A stretch of 64,000 nucleotides of DNA, from NCBI RefSeq assembly GCF_018812025.1, contig NC_063052.1:23190226-23254225 (forward strand). Reading direction: 5' to 3'. The stretch is from Megalobrama amblycephala. Its lineage: Eukaryota; Chordata; Actinopteri; Cypriniformes; Xenocyprididae. Each line of letters starts with the position of its first letter. Positions within the stretch are counted from its first letter, which is position 1. Below are positions 1 to 11,404 of this stretch, in pieces. The notes under the pieces were generated by a model. The model was not told the origin of the DNA and ran no database searches. It was given only the letters and a program-made list of their open reading frames with translations. The position numbers and the translations under genes were made by a program.

Positions 1-1263
1 AAAATCTCAATAAATCCTAGAATTCTTCTTTAGTTAAACAGTTTACATGTAATTAAATTTAGATTTAATTACCCTAGTAACTGCAGATTTAGCTGAACAG
101 TGTTCAGGGAGAAATGCACCTAAGTGCAGGTGAAATTAGCTGAGAAGAATTAAAGGTAAGGAAAGAGAGAAATCAGAAAACCAGGAATGTGGTTAAGGGA
201 AATTGGTTTAGATCAGTTCACACTGCATACACACAAGCTATAGTTAAAGGCTTCACGTAAATGATGCTAACCACTAACTGTAGAAGCTATTAGTTAGCTT
301 AGCCTGAGGTGCAGGGCTGCTAGGTGAGGTTAGCTTAGCCACCTAGCCTGGTTTGTTTACAATATGGCGTCACAGGGTGATGAGTTAGCACTTCCTGTGA
401 CAAGTCGTTGTCATGGGAACCAATGCACATCAGGGCAGTTCAAACAGTTTATTGAGACTGTCTGCTCATTTCAAACAAGTTACGTATAGAGTTAAAATGT
501 GACGCTTATACTTTCAGATTTTCAAAAACTTGATATTACATTCAGTAAAATGCAAATATGTTTTGGCATTTGCAAATTTTAATCATGTAAACTCTTCTCT
601 CTACTTTAAACAACGTCTTGTACTTGTTTAAAGGGTAATTACACAGTTTGCTGTAAGTCAAAGCTTGTTTAAGCATATATAGTTAAGTCCGTCTTGTGCA
701 TGAATACTGATATTCCTTTCAGCGAGTGAAACACAGTTTTGGTCAAGCGGTAGCTATGCTTGTAGATGCAGCCAAAGTTTAGATGAATGACATCAATCTT
801 AACTATAAAAGGGGAGCATTACCCAAATCTACATTTATATAACACTGTACTGAGATTCATTCATCAGAAACAGGTTAAGCAATACTGCAATTGGTATTTC
901 TCCAACCAAAGCAGAATAATCAATTCTGGTACAGTTTACATGCCGCTGAGCTGAGATTCCTTCGTCAACACAGGCTTACGCTCTAATACTGAGATTAGGA
1001 TTTCTTCGCTAAAATCAGATTAACTTTACACTGATACCATTTGAACATATGCTAAAATGTGTCAAGAGTAGACTCTTTCAGTTACAGTAGAGATGTCAAT
1101 TCAAGCTATCACTTTATCAGCATCTAACAAGCCAGCAATTAGTGACCAAAATGCACATCGTCTGACATATTCTGACTGGAATTATCAAATGCACACTTTT
1201 AAGTTGACAGTGGTTTAAGCTCATAACCTTTGTTTATTCATGCCCATTTCATTCTCCACCATT
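1..1263 (-). mobile_element. LTR element family 1, internal leader (runs off left edge)
   Basis: Read on the minus strand, this stretch is collinear with 54340-55608 on the plus strand. Shared blocks include the segment ending at base 1 (matching the stretch ending near 55600), the motif around 370-420 (matching 55190-55260) and the block around 900-1020 (matching 54560-54700). It follows the LTR at 1264-2590 directly, so it is the non-coding leader of a retroelement pointing left. No long reading frame is present. The element presumably continues outside the window. That the two segments are homologous is seen; the leader role is inferred from position. Confidence 0.75.
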
Positions 1264-2590
1264 TGTAGCAAATTAGCTCAAAATAAATATGAATAATTAA
1301 TCATAACTAGTTATAATTAATTATTAATATTTTAATCAGTTAATAAAATTAACTTAATGTAATAAAATTAATATTACCATCAATTAACCTGGTGTTCAAT
1401 GAACACACAGTGTTAATTGTTTATTAATTCTAAGAAATGTTCATTTCCAGGTTATGGGAAATAACAATCTTATTCTACTAAAAAGCCTGTAGTCAGGACC
1501 GACATGAATAGGGACTCCCGTATATGAGCGCAAAACACGGACAACCTTACGTGTGACATAAACAAGACTTTATTAACTAGACTAAACACTTAAACTACTC
1601 TAACATTCACACACATACATGCATACAGTTTACCAAGAGAGAGAGAGAGCTAAAGCAGAGTACAGGAAGCAAGAGGTTACAGCATTGTTGGACATTTCAG
1701 CAGATCAACAGCCTTGAGCAAACCACCAGTTTAGTTTTAACAGGCCCTTCTTTAAAAGGGGTAAGGATACTCAATGTATCCGATAATGAGACTAAGTTTG
1801 ATACTTGCATGTCTCTCCAAGTTGAATTAAAACTGTCCTGATGCAATTTGTGGGGGCTCCCGTTGAATCTTTGCTGATATTGTCTTGATGAAAGAGAACC
1901 AGTTGGATTCAGAGGATCTTTGGTGAATGGAAGGTCTAGGCCGAGGCCTGGCACAAGCTTGGGGTTCCTTAGAAGCTTCTAGCTTCTTACAGCATCATCT
2001 TGACATCAGCATCTGTCAGTAAAAAAAGAAGAAGAGGAGGAAGAGCAGGAAGAGAGGTTTTATCTTGTGATCAGTGAATAAAAGGGGTGAAGACGTCACA
2101 CCCTCTTAAGGTGTCTGAGCCAATAAGGAGTTGCCCCCTCGGAGGGAAGTTTTACGAGTCTTTGTTCTGTAGCAAGATATTAGCATAAGACACTGGATTG
2201 GATGTTTGAGAGAAGAACCCTCTAGATTCTTATAATACTAATGTGTCACAGAGTTAGTAACATGTAACATAAATTACCAAATATGAAATGAAAGTTGGAG
2301 TCCGTAGATACCAAGCATGCTGCCAATGTGGTCTCAGTTAACTATACATTTGCAACTATGGAACATTAATACCAAAATAGTTCAAAAGAGAGAATTAATA
2401 CATAGAATAAAGCCTATAAAAGGAAAGTCATGAGATGGGAAAATTGGATACATGTTTATACATTTCCCAAGTGGTTATATAGAAAATACATAGGATTAAG
2501 AGAGTTTATTTGTCCTTCTCAGGAAGGATGAGTCACTAATCTCTACAGCATTCTTATGGATCATAAAAGTACCATATAACTGTAACAGGA
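1264..2590 (-). mobile_element. LTR of family 1 (diverged copy, minus strand)
   Basis: On the minus strand this matches the LTR at 49155-50233 in scattered blocks: the CCAAT-box promoter core near 2050-2130, an AATAAA signal (1569-1574 on plus) followed by the RNA-end region, the block around 1385-1470, and the 3' terminus GCTACA at 1264-1269 followed by a TGG(TGG)AGAATG motif. The 5' boundary is uncertain: starts at 2587 (TGTTACA) or 2619 (TGTA) are both possible. The copy is well diverged from the right-hand LTRs, so it is probably an older or different subfamily member. Confidence 0.6.
2050..2130 (-). promoter_or_regulatory. putative LTR promoter core
   Basis: On the minus strand an ATTGG (CCAAT box, plus 2120-2124) is followed by a GTGTGACGTC block resembling a CRE site and then by a TTTTATTC AT-rich box. 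The same order (ATTGG, GTGTGAC, TTAAAAACC) occurs in the right-hand LTR at 49676-49727. The conserved order suggests a core promoter; activity is not shown. Confidence 0.4.
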
Positions 2591-2896
2591 CACCTAGTTG
2601 TGCCTGTGTGCTAGCTACACTTGGGATGTTGGTTGCAGTTTTAGGGGGATGAGTTCAGAGAACTTTGATAGTGAGAGTGAGTTTATGGGTAATTCATTAA
2701 ATACCATGAATAATTGTGTGGTTGATTGGTCCAGACGCTACATGTGTTTTATGTAGAACTGCTTTATTCTCCATGCAGTTTTCCCTTATTTCCACGTTTT
2801 GTATCTCCATTGTGTTGGTATGTTGTAAGATATGTTGTTTTAATGTGTTTAATGGATTACATTGATGGATGGATTACAATTCACATTGAATTTAGT
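2591..2896. other. intergenic, no recognised feature
   Basis: There is no coding potential or structured repeat that I can identify between the LTR and the next DNA element. The short frame at 2726-2983 crosses an element boundary and has no recognisable composition. Confidence 0.4.
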
Positions 2897-3872
2897 GGGT
2901 GCTTCTCAATATCCCTCCTCCTTTCCTCACTCCTCCGTCCTCCATCCTATGACCCGGAAACCGATCGAGCTCAGGCATCTTGAAGGACATCTCAATTGCA
3001 CCGCGAGGAGGCTTCCTGAGGAGTCATGAGCAAGGATACACAGGTGAAAGCCACTGGAAGGCAAGCCTGCAACCTTTAGCCAAAAAAGCGTAACGGCTAA
3101 TGCTAACGCTCCGCCCCCCGCGGTACGCTGGGAATGAGGCCGGAGGCTGTTTTTTGAATGGAAGTCAATGGATGAAAGGCTTCACTATGCTGATTAAAGA
3201 GCTTTTATGGGGAAATAGCTAATCATTTAATTAATGGACAGCCTGTTTGCTAATCTTCAGAATGTTTTACACTAAACAATACTTTCTTTGGGAACTACAT
3301 GTAGATTTTAGCATGATAAAAATGTATTTCTTAAGAGAAGGCAGACTAGGGAATGTTGCAACTGACGTCACTGCCATTACACGATAGGCTGAGAGGTGCC
3401 GCACATGATTAAGTTAGCCATTACGCTTTCTCCAATGGTAAGAGATACAGACCCTCTTATCTCCCCATTATATACAATCTCTGCACAGGTGCATCCTTTG
3501 CGGAAGTCTTTCTCGTCGAGAAACCTGACGCATGCATAAATTCTCCTCCCCCTTCATATCTGTTGCAATAATTTAAATGTATGCTTTAATGTATGCAGTT
3601 TAAATAAAGTTTACATCTTACATATTTCAACGGGGCATCTTGCTTTATTAATATTTATTATATTTTTTAAAAATAATCAACTTTAACAACATATGGGTAG
3701 ATCCCTCGCGTGCAGCTAATGACGCTTTGAAGTGACGCTAAAGGGAGCGAGGATATATCATTTCACTTGATTTAATTCCTCCATCCTCGCATCTTTTCCT
3801 TGTGTGGAAAAGGAAAGGAAAGGAAGCGAGGAAAGGAAATGAGGATGCACAAATAAGAATTGAGAAGCACCC
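2897..3872. mobile_element. non-autonomous DNA transposon with TIRs
   Basis: The ends are inverted copies of GGGTGCTTCTCAAT (start) and ATTGAGAAGCACCC (end), and subterminal CTCCTCCTTTCCTC-like sequence mirrors the GAGGAAAGG tract near the right end. No transposase frame is present. I could not define a clean target-site duplication, so the superfamily is open. A second element lies inside it (3048-3487). Confidence 0.6.
3048..3487. mobile_element. nested MITE, left-end copy
   Basis: It starts with AAGCCACTGGAAGGCAAGCC and shares the long block TTTAGCCAAAAAAGC ... GATTAAGTTAGCC ... CAATCTCTG with 19858-20031. It is flanked by the 8-base direct repeat CACAGGTG (3038-3047 region and just after 3487), which would fit an hAT-type TSD. 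The inverted end seen in the other copy (GGCTTGCCTTCCAGTGGCTT) is missing here, so the right side is truncated or the TSD is coincidental. Confidence 0.5.
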
Positions 3873-4789
3873 CATATTTCATTAGCTGTGTCCCAATTCA
3901 GGGGCTATGCACTTCAGAGTGCATGAAAGGGGTGGGGCTTTGGAGTGGAGGGTTGCCAGGTCTGCACAACAAAACCATCCCAAAAGTAGCGTAATCACAG
4001 CACAAGTGTAAAAGTATCCCAATCCCAATGAGCCGAGCGTCGTTACATGGCTAGCTGCTGTGTGACAGACAGCTGACTGTTGACATTTGTGTGTGCATTT
4101 TAAAGTTTTATGACTTGCTATTGGGTTTTGACATGCTTCACTGCCGGCGACGACAGGACACTGGACCAAAATATGTATGGTTAAACTAATGTTAGTTTTA
4201 TATCGTTAGCAACTATTAGTTAACCTTGTTTGTTTTTTATGTTAAATAAAACATTAACTGTGAAAGTACATTCATATTTATACATTTACTCTGTATTTAA
4301 GATGCATTTAAGTCTAAATTTAAAGTACAGTACTTTGGGATTTTATTAAACTGCACTCCATCTCAGAGACAAATATTGTATTTATGAAAAACTGACGTTT
4401 ACAGTTTGATTAGATATTACATATTGGTGAAACCGGGACATTGCTTACATTTGTGTGAATTCACACAGAACTCCTGTCGTCACCAGCGCGCAATGAATTG
4501 TGGGATAGTGTAGACCGCAAAGTGTCTTGAGATGGACGCTTCATTCGGGAAACATTTGAAGTCGAATTATGTCAGCCCTCCTCGCACTGCGGTGAATCAC
4601 ACTTCAAAGGCCGATTTTTTCCCCAGTTTTCTCAAGAACAGAATACAGTGCATAAAATGGGTACAGAGAGCCTCTGCATTCAGAACGTTAGCGTCATGTG
4701 AGACTGACGGCTTGGAAGACAAAGCAAGTGGGGAAATGACCTGCTCTGAAGGAAATAGAAAGTGACTGAAGCACTCAGACCAGTCTCGG
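3873..4789. other. intergenic, old repeat fragments only
   Basis: The start near 3888 reads TGTCCCAATTCAGGGGC, a motif common at ends of hAT-type fish MITEs, but no matching inverted end was found. The rest is AT-rich and non-coding. The frame at 4532-4765 shows no recognisable domain. Confidence 0.35.
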
Positions 4790-4804
4790 CTGGATAGCCG
4801 GCCA

Positions 4805-5015
4805 TCTGCTTTTTGTACACGACTGACCACTGCACTGAGACAGTGGCTGTTTATAACATGTAAGCTGAGCACAGAGAATTTTGTCTTCTGTACATGACCA
4901 ACCGCTACACTGAGACAGGGGGCTGCATTGTGTAGTGGTCCGGGCATTTTGTCTGCTGTACACGGCAGACTGCTGTACTGAGACGGGCTGTTTATCGTGA
5001 GAGTGTCTGGGAATG
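4805..5015 (+). repeat. tandem repeats of about 69 bp (three units)
   Basis: Units starting near 4809, 4879 and 4948 each hold a TGTACA...GACTGACC-like stretch followed by CACTGAGACAG and a GGGCTG block. Spacing is about 69 bases. They sit just upstream of the DIRS gag region, so they probably belong to the element's 5' untranslated region. Confidence 0.65.
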
Positions 5016-5176
5016 TTGTTCCCTTTCGATACTCCACTCGTACTGCGTATGGGGAAAGGTCTCCTTTTTCCCCGTTACTGAAGCCTTTTTCAATAACACA
5101 GTGTAACTGCATCGTCATTGGTTCACTCACAGACAAGTTGTTGAACCAATGACGGCGCGGCATAGCTGCGCGGCCT

Positions 5177-6535
5177 ATGGCGACAAAACGCGCGAGTCTT
5201 GCCTCTCTGCGCTCGCGGAGCGCCTTCTTCACTGAAGGCGGTCCCGCCGCTCGCCCCCTCTCATCTCCTTCCTCCCGCGAGCCAGCTTGGAACAGACAGC
5301 GGGATAGAGTGGAACAGCGCCTGGAGTTGTGCGAGCTCAGCCCCCGCGTACCTCGCCCTCTCCCACTAGAGAGCAGTCCCCCATCCTGTTCTCCCACCCT
5401 GAGCTGCATCCCTCAGCAGAAGCGAGCGACCTCGTCTCCTTTGGCGGTTCAGAGGACAAGCCGCTTGATGACTCCATGTCCCTTGCGGCTTCCGAGACTG
5501 AAGGTTGGACCGGTGAGTCGGACGACCCCGCCCATCTTCCCACGCTGGAGCCCATCGACTGCAAGCTGGGTATGGATGCCGAGCTCTTCCACATCCTCTC
5601 GAAAGCAGTGGAGGAATTGGACCTTGAATGGGCCCCGCCAGAAGAGCCATCGCGGAGCAGACTTGACAAGTGGTTCCTGCCGGGTAGTCGCCAGGCCCCT
5701 CGCCAACGCTCCACCCCCTATTTTTCCCAGAGGTTCATGATGAGCTGACAAAGTCGTGGCGCGCCCCGTATTCTGCCCGCCTACGTACTACACACTATTC
5801 TGTTCTCACCACTGTGGACGGCTCTGAGGAGAAGGGTTACGAGCACCTTCCGCCCCTGCGCATTGCAGTGGCGGCTCACCTCTTTCCCCCCCGCGGCTGT
5901 GCGCTGGAAAACAAAGAGGGCCCTTCCGTCTAAGCCCTGCAGGACCACCTCTGCCCTGGCTGGCAGGGCCTACACGTCTGCAGGCCAAGCTGCCTCAACG
6001 CTGCACACCATGGCTATTCTCCAGGCTAAGCTCCTCCGCTCTATGGATGAGTCCGGCGTTTATGCACCTGCCTTCTGTGACCTCCGCAGCGCCACTGACT
6101 TAGCCCTGCATGCCACAAAGGCCACAGCCCAGGCCATCCATGGCCAGCCTGGTCGTGCTCGAGCGCCATTTGTGGCTCAACTTGACCGAAATTAAGGAGA
6201 CAGACAAGACGGTCTTCCTGGACGCCCCGGTCTCTCCCTCCGGTCTCTTCGGGCCAGCAGTAGAGGGCTTTACAGAGTGTTTCACCGCAGCACAGAAGTC
6301 ATCCCAAGCCATGCGACACTTCCTGCCTAAGCGTTCCAGTTCTGCATCTGCTTCCAGCCGCCCCAGGCCTGCGCCGGCTCAGCAGAGCAAGCCTTCCCCC
6401 TCTACCTCTCAGGCAGCGCCACCAAAGAAACAGCGCCAGCGTTCATGCCCCGCGAAGCGCTCTTCCTTCCCGAGGCCGCGTCAGGGACCCAGACCAAAGA
6501 TCTCTCTGGACCCCGCGCCTCCTAAGTCTTTCTGA
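5177..6535 (+). pseudogene. DIRS gag remnant (frameshifted)
   Basis: Gag-like protein of the DIRS element, presumably the capsid-type protein that packages the RNA. Coding pieces lie in different frames: 5177-5748, where an acidic segment with LSKAVEELDLEW and SRSRLDKWFLPG motifs is seen; 5863-6195, with CRTTSALAGRAYTSAGQAAS; and 6110-6535, with SMASLVVLERHLWLNLTEIK and a basic Ser/Pro/Arg-rich tail. At least two frame changes (near 5750 and 6110) and a stop break it. These motif blocks recur in gag proteins of fish DIRS elements. The tail next to pol is rich in Lys and Arg, as expected for nucleic acid binding. No intact product is expected. Confidence 0.8.
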
Positions 6536-6554
6536 TCCGTCAGGAAGGAAGAGG

Positions 6555-8660
6555 ATGGGGCAAAGTCTCACCGAGGCCGGACCACCCCAAAAGCTCCTTC
6601 GTTCAGTCTCCCCTCCGCCCCGTTCAGTTCCGGGCGAGGGAGATATGTTCAGTGTTGCGCTAACTGGGCCCAAGTATGTTGCGTCCATGCAAAACGCTGT
6701 TCTCATGGCGAACACTATAAATATTTTACCTTCTCAAAGAAAGAGCAAATTTCCTCTTCCACTCTCTTCAGTGTGCGGGCCCCCAATCGGCGGTCCGTCA
6801 TCCGACATCATTCAACCCCTTGTCACGTGGGTCGGGGCCTGGCAGGCCATCCCCGGAGTGTTGGGGCTACTCGCTGCAGTTCGCCCGAAGGCCCCCGCAC
6901 TTCAGCGGGGTGCTTCAGACTTCAGTAGTCACGGACAACGCACACGTCCTCCGAGCCGAAGTCGCGACTCTGTTGGAGAAGGGAACTATAGAAATAGTTT
7001 CCCCCTCACAGAGCGAGTCGGGGTTCTACAGTTGTTATTTCCTGGTCCCCAAGAAAGATGACGGTCTCAGACCCATCTTAGATCTCAGACTCCTGAACCT
7101 TTCCCTCATGAGACGGAAGTTCAAGATGTTAACGCTGAAGCAGATCCTCGCGCAGATTTGCCCCGGGGACTGGTTCTGCTCACTGGACCTGAAAGATGCA
7201 TACTTTCATATCCAGATAGCCCCCCATCACAGGCGTTTCTTGAGATTCGCGTTCGAGGGTGTGGCATACCAATATACAGTCCTTCCCTTCGGGCTGTCCC
7301 TAGCTCCTCGCACTTTTACCAAGTGCATGAACGCGGCACTTTCCCCACTGAGACAGATGGGAATTCGGGTTCTAAATTATCTCGATGACTGGCTCATTCT
7401 AGCCCAGTCGCGAGCCGAGCTACAGCATCACAGATCCGTGCTACTCAGCCACTTGGAGTGCCTGGGGCTCAGGGTCAATTTTGCCAAGAGCTCACTGCTC
7501 CCCAGCCAGCGTATAACGTTCCTGGGTGCAGTTCTCGACTCTGCCAGTATGACGGCTATAGTCTCGCCAGAGCGCACTCTGGCCATTCAGCAGCTTGTGG
7601 CCTCAGTCAGGAACAGAGCCTATCTCCCTCTGAAGCTCTTCCAGAGGATGTTAGGGCTGATGGCTTCCGCCTTCCCGGTTCTGCAGCTCAGCCTTCTTCG
7701 GATGCGGCCTCTGCAATACTGGTTGAAGTTCCGGGTCCCTCCTCACGCATGGTGGCACGGCCGCTTGCGTCTCAGGGTCAATCGGGCTTGCTTGGCAGCT
7801 CTGGAACCCTGGACGAACCCTGGTTGGTTCAGTCAAGGAGTGCCCCTACAGGCGGTGTCCAGAAGGACGGTGCTCTCGACAGATGCATCCAACACGGGTT
7901 GGGGCGCTCTTTGCGAGGGCAGACCTGCCTTCGGCTCGTGGTCTCACGAGGAAAGCCATCTGCACATCAACTGCCTCGAAATGCTGGCAGTGATTCGAGC
8001 CCTTCACGCATTCCAGGCACACCTGACGGGACGCCACGTCTTAGTCCAGTCGGACAGCATGACAGTGGTGTCATACATAAATCACCAGGGCGGTCTTTCG
8101 TCCAGCCGCTTATGCGCTCTGGCGAAGCGTCTTCTGGAATGGGCATTACCAAGGGTTCAGTCGCTCAGAGCGACTCACATACCCGGGAGACAGAACTTGG
8201 ATGCAGATATGCTTTCTCGGAGCAACGTCCCATCAGACGAGTGGATGCTCCACCCCCAGGTGGTTCTCAGGATTTAGGAGATCTTCGGGAAGGTAGACCT
8301 CTTCGCCTCAGAAGACAACTCTCACTGCCCAATTTATTTTTCGAAGGAGGAGGATGCGCTGGCCCACATCTGGCCCAGCACCCTCCTTTACGCATTTCCC
8401 CTGATCGCTCTGATTTCCTCAGGTCATCAGGCGAATCGGGGAAGGCAAGCACAGAGTCCTCCTGGTGGCCCCACTCTGGAGGAGCCAAGTTTGGTCCTCG
8501 GAGCTCTTCAGGCTTTCCACGAAAGCCTCGAGGCTGATCCCCCTAAGACGAGACCTCCTCTCTCAGGCGAACAGGACAATCTGGCACCCTCAGCCAGAAC
8601 TCTGGGCTTTGCATCTCTGGTCCCTCGATGGGAGCTTGCTAACTTCCCAGGGGATGTGCT
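6555..8660 (+). pseudogene. DIRS pol: reverse transcriptase - RNase H
   Basis: The longest open part is 6820-8277 (485 residues). RT motifs run in order: VPKKDDGLRPILDLRLLN (palm entry), FCSLDLKDAYFHI (first catalytic Asp), VLPFGLSLAP, and NYLDDWL with the YLDD catalytic box. An RNase H domain follows with STDASNTGWGAL, the acidic INCLEMLAV helix and VQSDSMTVVSYIN. The N-terminal pol segment is at 6555-6860 in another frame, so a small deletion near 6860 shifts it. The frame ends at TAG 8275-8277, where a Trp codon is expected because the same frame continues with EIFGKVDLFASEDNS. Catalytic residues of RT and RNase H look intact, but the gene cannot give full-length pol. Confidence 0.88.
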
Positions 8661-8689
8661 AAATAACGTGCTAAATACCATTACCAGGC

Positions 8690-8880
8690 GAGAGCCCCAT
8701 CCACGAGACGCCTCTACGCCCAGAAATGGTCGGTCTTTGTTGACTGGTGCCTAAAGTGCTCTTGAGTGGTGCCTAAAGTGTTCAGAGCACAGGTTATTTC
8801 CCTCTCAGTGCTCCCTCCCTCATCGGACGAGCGAGAGCTGGAATTACTCTGCCCCGTCAGGGCATTGCAATACTGTAAAA
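8690..8880 (+). pseudogene. tyrosine recombinase remnant of the DIRS element
   Basis: The N-terminal part reads TRRLYAQKWSVFVDWCLKC, the start of the core-binding region of DIRS recombinases. A stop follows, and after a gap a LELLCPVRALQY piece is seen. The catalytic C-terminal half with the R-H-R-Y residues is absent. A small duplication of the GGTGCCTAAAGTG segment near 8745-8782 marks the break. Identification rests on the position after pol and these short motifs. Confidence 0.6.
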
Positions 8881-10035
8881 TACTTTGTAAGAAGTCTACA
8901 TGATGACATCATAAAATTGCAGCCTCTGATTGGTGCCTGCTCAGTAGTTTGCCCAAACTTGTTAGGATCAGAACAGAAAATTGATCCATGTGAAAGAAGG
9001 TGGTCAAGGTAAGAAATGTGCAGGCTGCCAGCTTTCCATCAATGTTTTTGCATAAACTGCTATAATTTTTAACAGTTCATGTTAAGTTTTGGTGTTCGTT
9101 TTGGTAGCCAAGATTAAATAGTATACCAATTTACATAATGTTCTTGAAAACAATTATACTGAGAAACAGCCCCCTATATTTATGATTAACAATCAAATGA
9201 TTAATTAGTTAGAAACTAGTTGCTATCAATACAGGTGCCATCAGTTGTCTTCTTATGAATGATTTGTTTGTCATTGAGTCAGTGTTGCTGATGCAAAGTA
9301 GGCCCTTTATTACCAAACACCAAGTAACTAAATTAGGATACAATTATGAGTCATTCGCAAACATTAAACTGTTGGTTACTTTAAAATTAACCTTCATTTG
9401 GGAGATCACAGGGATATCTGATTATTTGATCTGTTAAAGCCACAATATGTAAATTTTCGCCGCTAAAGGTCACACATTCAAAACAAAGGCATAGCCTGAT
9501 GACGCCTTGATTTCACAGAATCATGGGAGGAGTTGTCTTCACGTCTACAGCCCGTGGAAAAGAATCAGGAAGAGACTCAGGCAGAAATCATGTTCATGGA
9601 TGAGATTATTAACGTTACTGTAGTATGAAACAGGGTGTGGCTGAAAACTGTTGGAGTGGAACAAGGATACTGGAGTAATTGCTAATGAGAGACAAGCGCG
9701 ACACACATCTCGACAGCAGCTTTGAACTTTTATTATGCCGCAGTCGCCGCTTCCACTTCTTTTTGTCAAGCATATGTGGGGTAATGCAGCACTGTCTTAT
9801 CATATTAGATACATTTGAGTGTTGAAAGTTGTTATAGTGCTACTCTGTGCACTCGCTCAGCGGCTACTATGAGACACTTGTTGCACACTGCAGTAAGCTA
9901 GATTGATATTAGGCATGGTAAAACATGGCACTCGTGGTAAATCAAGAAAATAAGAAAGTGTAAACTTTGCATAAGTGTGTAAAAATATTTCATTTACAAC
10001 TAATTATATTTAATTTATATTTAATTTCATCGTTA
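8881..10035. other. intergenic, no gene recognised
   Basis: AT-rich sequence. At 9434 a TTAA followed by AGCCACAATATGTAA resembles the left end of TTAA-flanked fish elements such as the one at 20649, but no right end was found. The small frames here have no recognisable domain. Confidence 0.35.
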
Positions 10036-10540
10036 GTTTGGGGTGCATTTCCCAAATGTATTGTTATGCCAAGTTTACACTACAGGATTTTAAGCCTGAT
10101 TTGCAAGTTAATGAGCTCGCCGACAGGCCGGGCTGTGATCGGGGGAAAATCAGTGAGTGATCAGCGCTGGCCAATCTTTATGTGTGAACTACTCAATGAT
10201 GCATCAAAGAGGCTCGCTGACGCGTCGCCGACACCTCACTGATGCCAGACAAATATCTAGCATGCTAAATATCTAGAGCTGTCGGCCGAATTGATATTCT
10301 GTCATTTACGTAGCGTCATGTAGTGTGAACACCACAACGACTTAAAGACTCCACAGCAAGTCATGTAGTTTGAACAGCACAGCGATCTGCCGACGTTTAA
10401 AGTCCTGTAGTGTAAACTTGGCATTAGCCAACTAACATCGCAAGTTCCATCGTTACTATCATAGTTCAACGATTTGGTGTTTCCCGAAACCATAGTTCAA
10501 ACGAACATTCGCAAACTGCATCGCAAACTTGTGTGGTTGG
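10036..10540. mobile_element. outer MITE interrupted by a Harbinger-like MITE
   Basis: GGGTGCATTTCCCAAATG on the left and GGTGTTTCCCGAAACCAT on the right look like parts of one repeat split by the insertion at 10067-10423. The outer element is AT/GC mixed and non-coding. Its own ends are not resolved. Confidence 0.4.
10067..10423. mobile_element. PIF/Harbinger-like MITE, 357 bp
   Basis: Terminal inverted repeats TGCCAAGTTTACACTACAGG and CCTGTAGTGTAAACTTGGCA are perfect over 20 bases and flanked by TTA on both sides (10064-10066, 10424-10426). A 3-base TTA duplication is the signature of PIF/Harbinger insertions. No transposase is encoded. Confidence 0.8.
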
Positions 10541-10558
10541 AACGACAGCTCTTGAGCT

Positions 10559-11366
10559 GTGGTTAGAAGCATAGTTTCTTGTTTGTATGACTTGGACTTG
10601 ATAAATGCAGTGCAGGCTGTCATGATTTTTTTAAACCAGGAAGTCATTTTAATGGCAGATAATAATATTGATGTTTTGAATACAGAAGGTCCGCTATACA
10701 ATGGCTTTTGTGATTTTCTGAAAATGCATGGTCTAACTCAATTAATTAGTGTTCCAACCAGAATAACTGAGCATAGCCAAACTGTTATTGACCATATCAT
10801 TGTATCTGACACAAGCAAAATCCTACAAAGTGGTGTCATTGTGTATGGAATTAGTGACCATTTTTTAACCTACTGTACCAGGAAAGTCAAGAGGGCTCAG
10901 ATTAAATGTCACAAATCTGTGAAGAGCAGAAGTTTAAAAGGGTATAATATTAATAATTTTCAGGACATACTTAATAATATCAACTGGATGGAAATTACCA
11001 ACATATGTGATGTTGATATAGCATGGGATTGTTTTCAATCTATTTTCTTGAAAATACTTGACAAGATAGCCCCATTAAAAGAGACCAGGATTAAACAAAG
11101 ATCACAGCCTTGGATAAATAATTATATTTTGGACTCTGTTTACTTGAGGGATAAAATCTTAAGTGAGTTTAAAAGAACCAAATTGCCTGATCTTTTTAAA
11201 GAGTATAAAGTTCTTAGAAATAAGGTTCAGCGAATGGTGGATGAGGCGAAAAAGAAATTTTTTTGTGTCTAAAATTGAGGAGCATAAAAAGGATCCCAAG
11301 AAATTATGGTCAACTCTTAGGCCTTTGGGGATAAAAGAGAACCCTAAGCAAAAAAAGTTAAAATAG
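10559..11366 (+). pseudogene. LINE ORF2, endonuclease C-terminal part
   Basis: The frame 10559-11272 contains a VPTRIT...VIDHIIVSD block and GISDHF, corresponding to the last catalytic Asp-His motif (SDH) of an AP-type endonuclease. The usual GDFN motif is replaced by a degenerate ADNN. The linker toward the RT shows KKKFF. At a T-run near 11262 the frame changes to 11163-11366 (SKIEEHKKDPKKLW), and at an A-run near 11350 it changes again into the RT frame. Two homopolymer indels thus split one original ORF. The product is presumed non-functional. Confidence 0.8.
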
Positions 11367-11404
11367 GCCTAGATATAAACGGGTCCATATGGTATGATAA
11401 AAAA

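Larger units (their letters stand above)
4790..8880 (+). mobile_element. DIRS-type retrotransposon, degraded
   Basis: The order is: tandem repeats with a GTTCCCTTTCGATAC-type 5' region, gag remnants, pol with RT and RNase H, then a tyrosine-recombinase remnant. That order and the RT sequence are characteristic of vertebrate DIRS elements, which integrate by tyrosine recombinase rather than integrase. GC content is clearly higher than in the flanks. The right end is ragged: most of the recombinase gene is gone and no terminal repeat was found after 8880. The copy is a fossil. Confidence 0.85.

Noticed and set aside
4597..5409. 270-residue minus-strand open frame
   Set aside because: It runs antisense over the DIRS 5' region and gag, has no recognisable domain, and its composition follows the tandem repeats.
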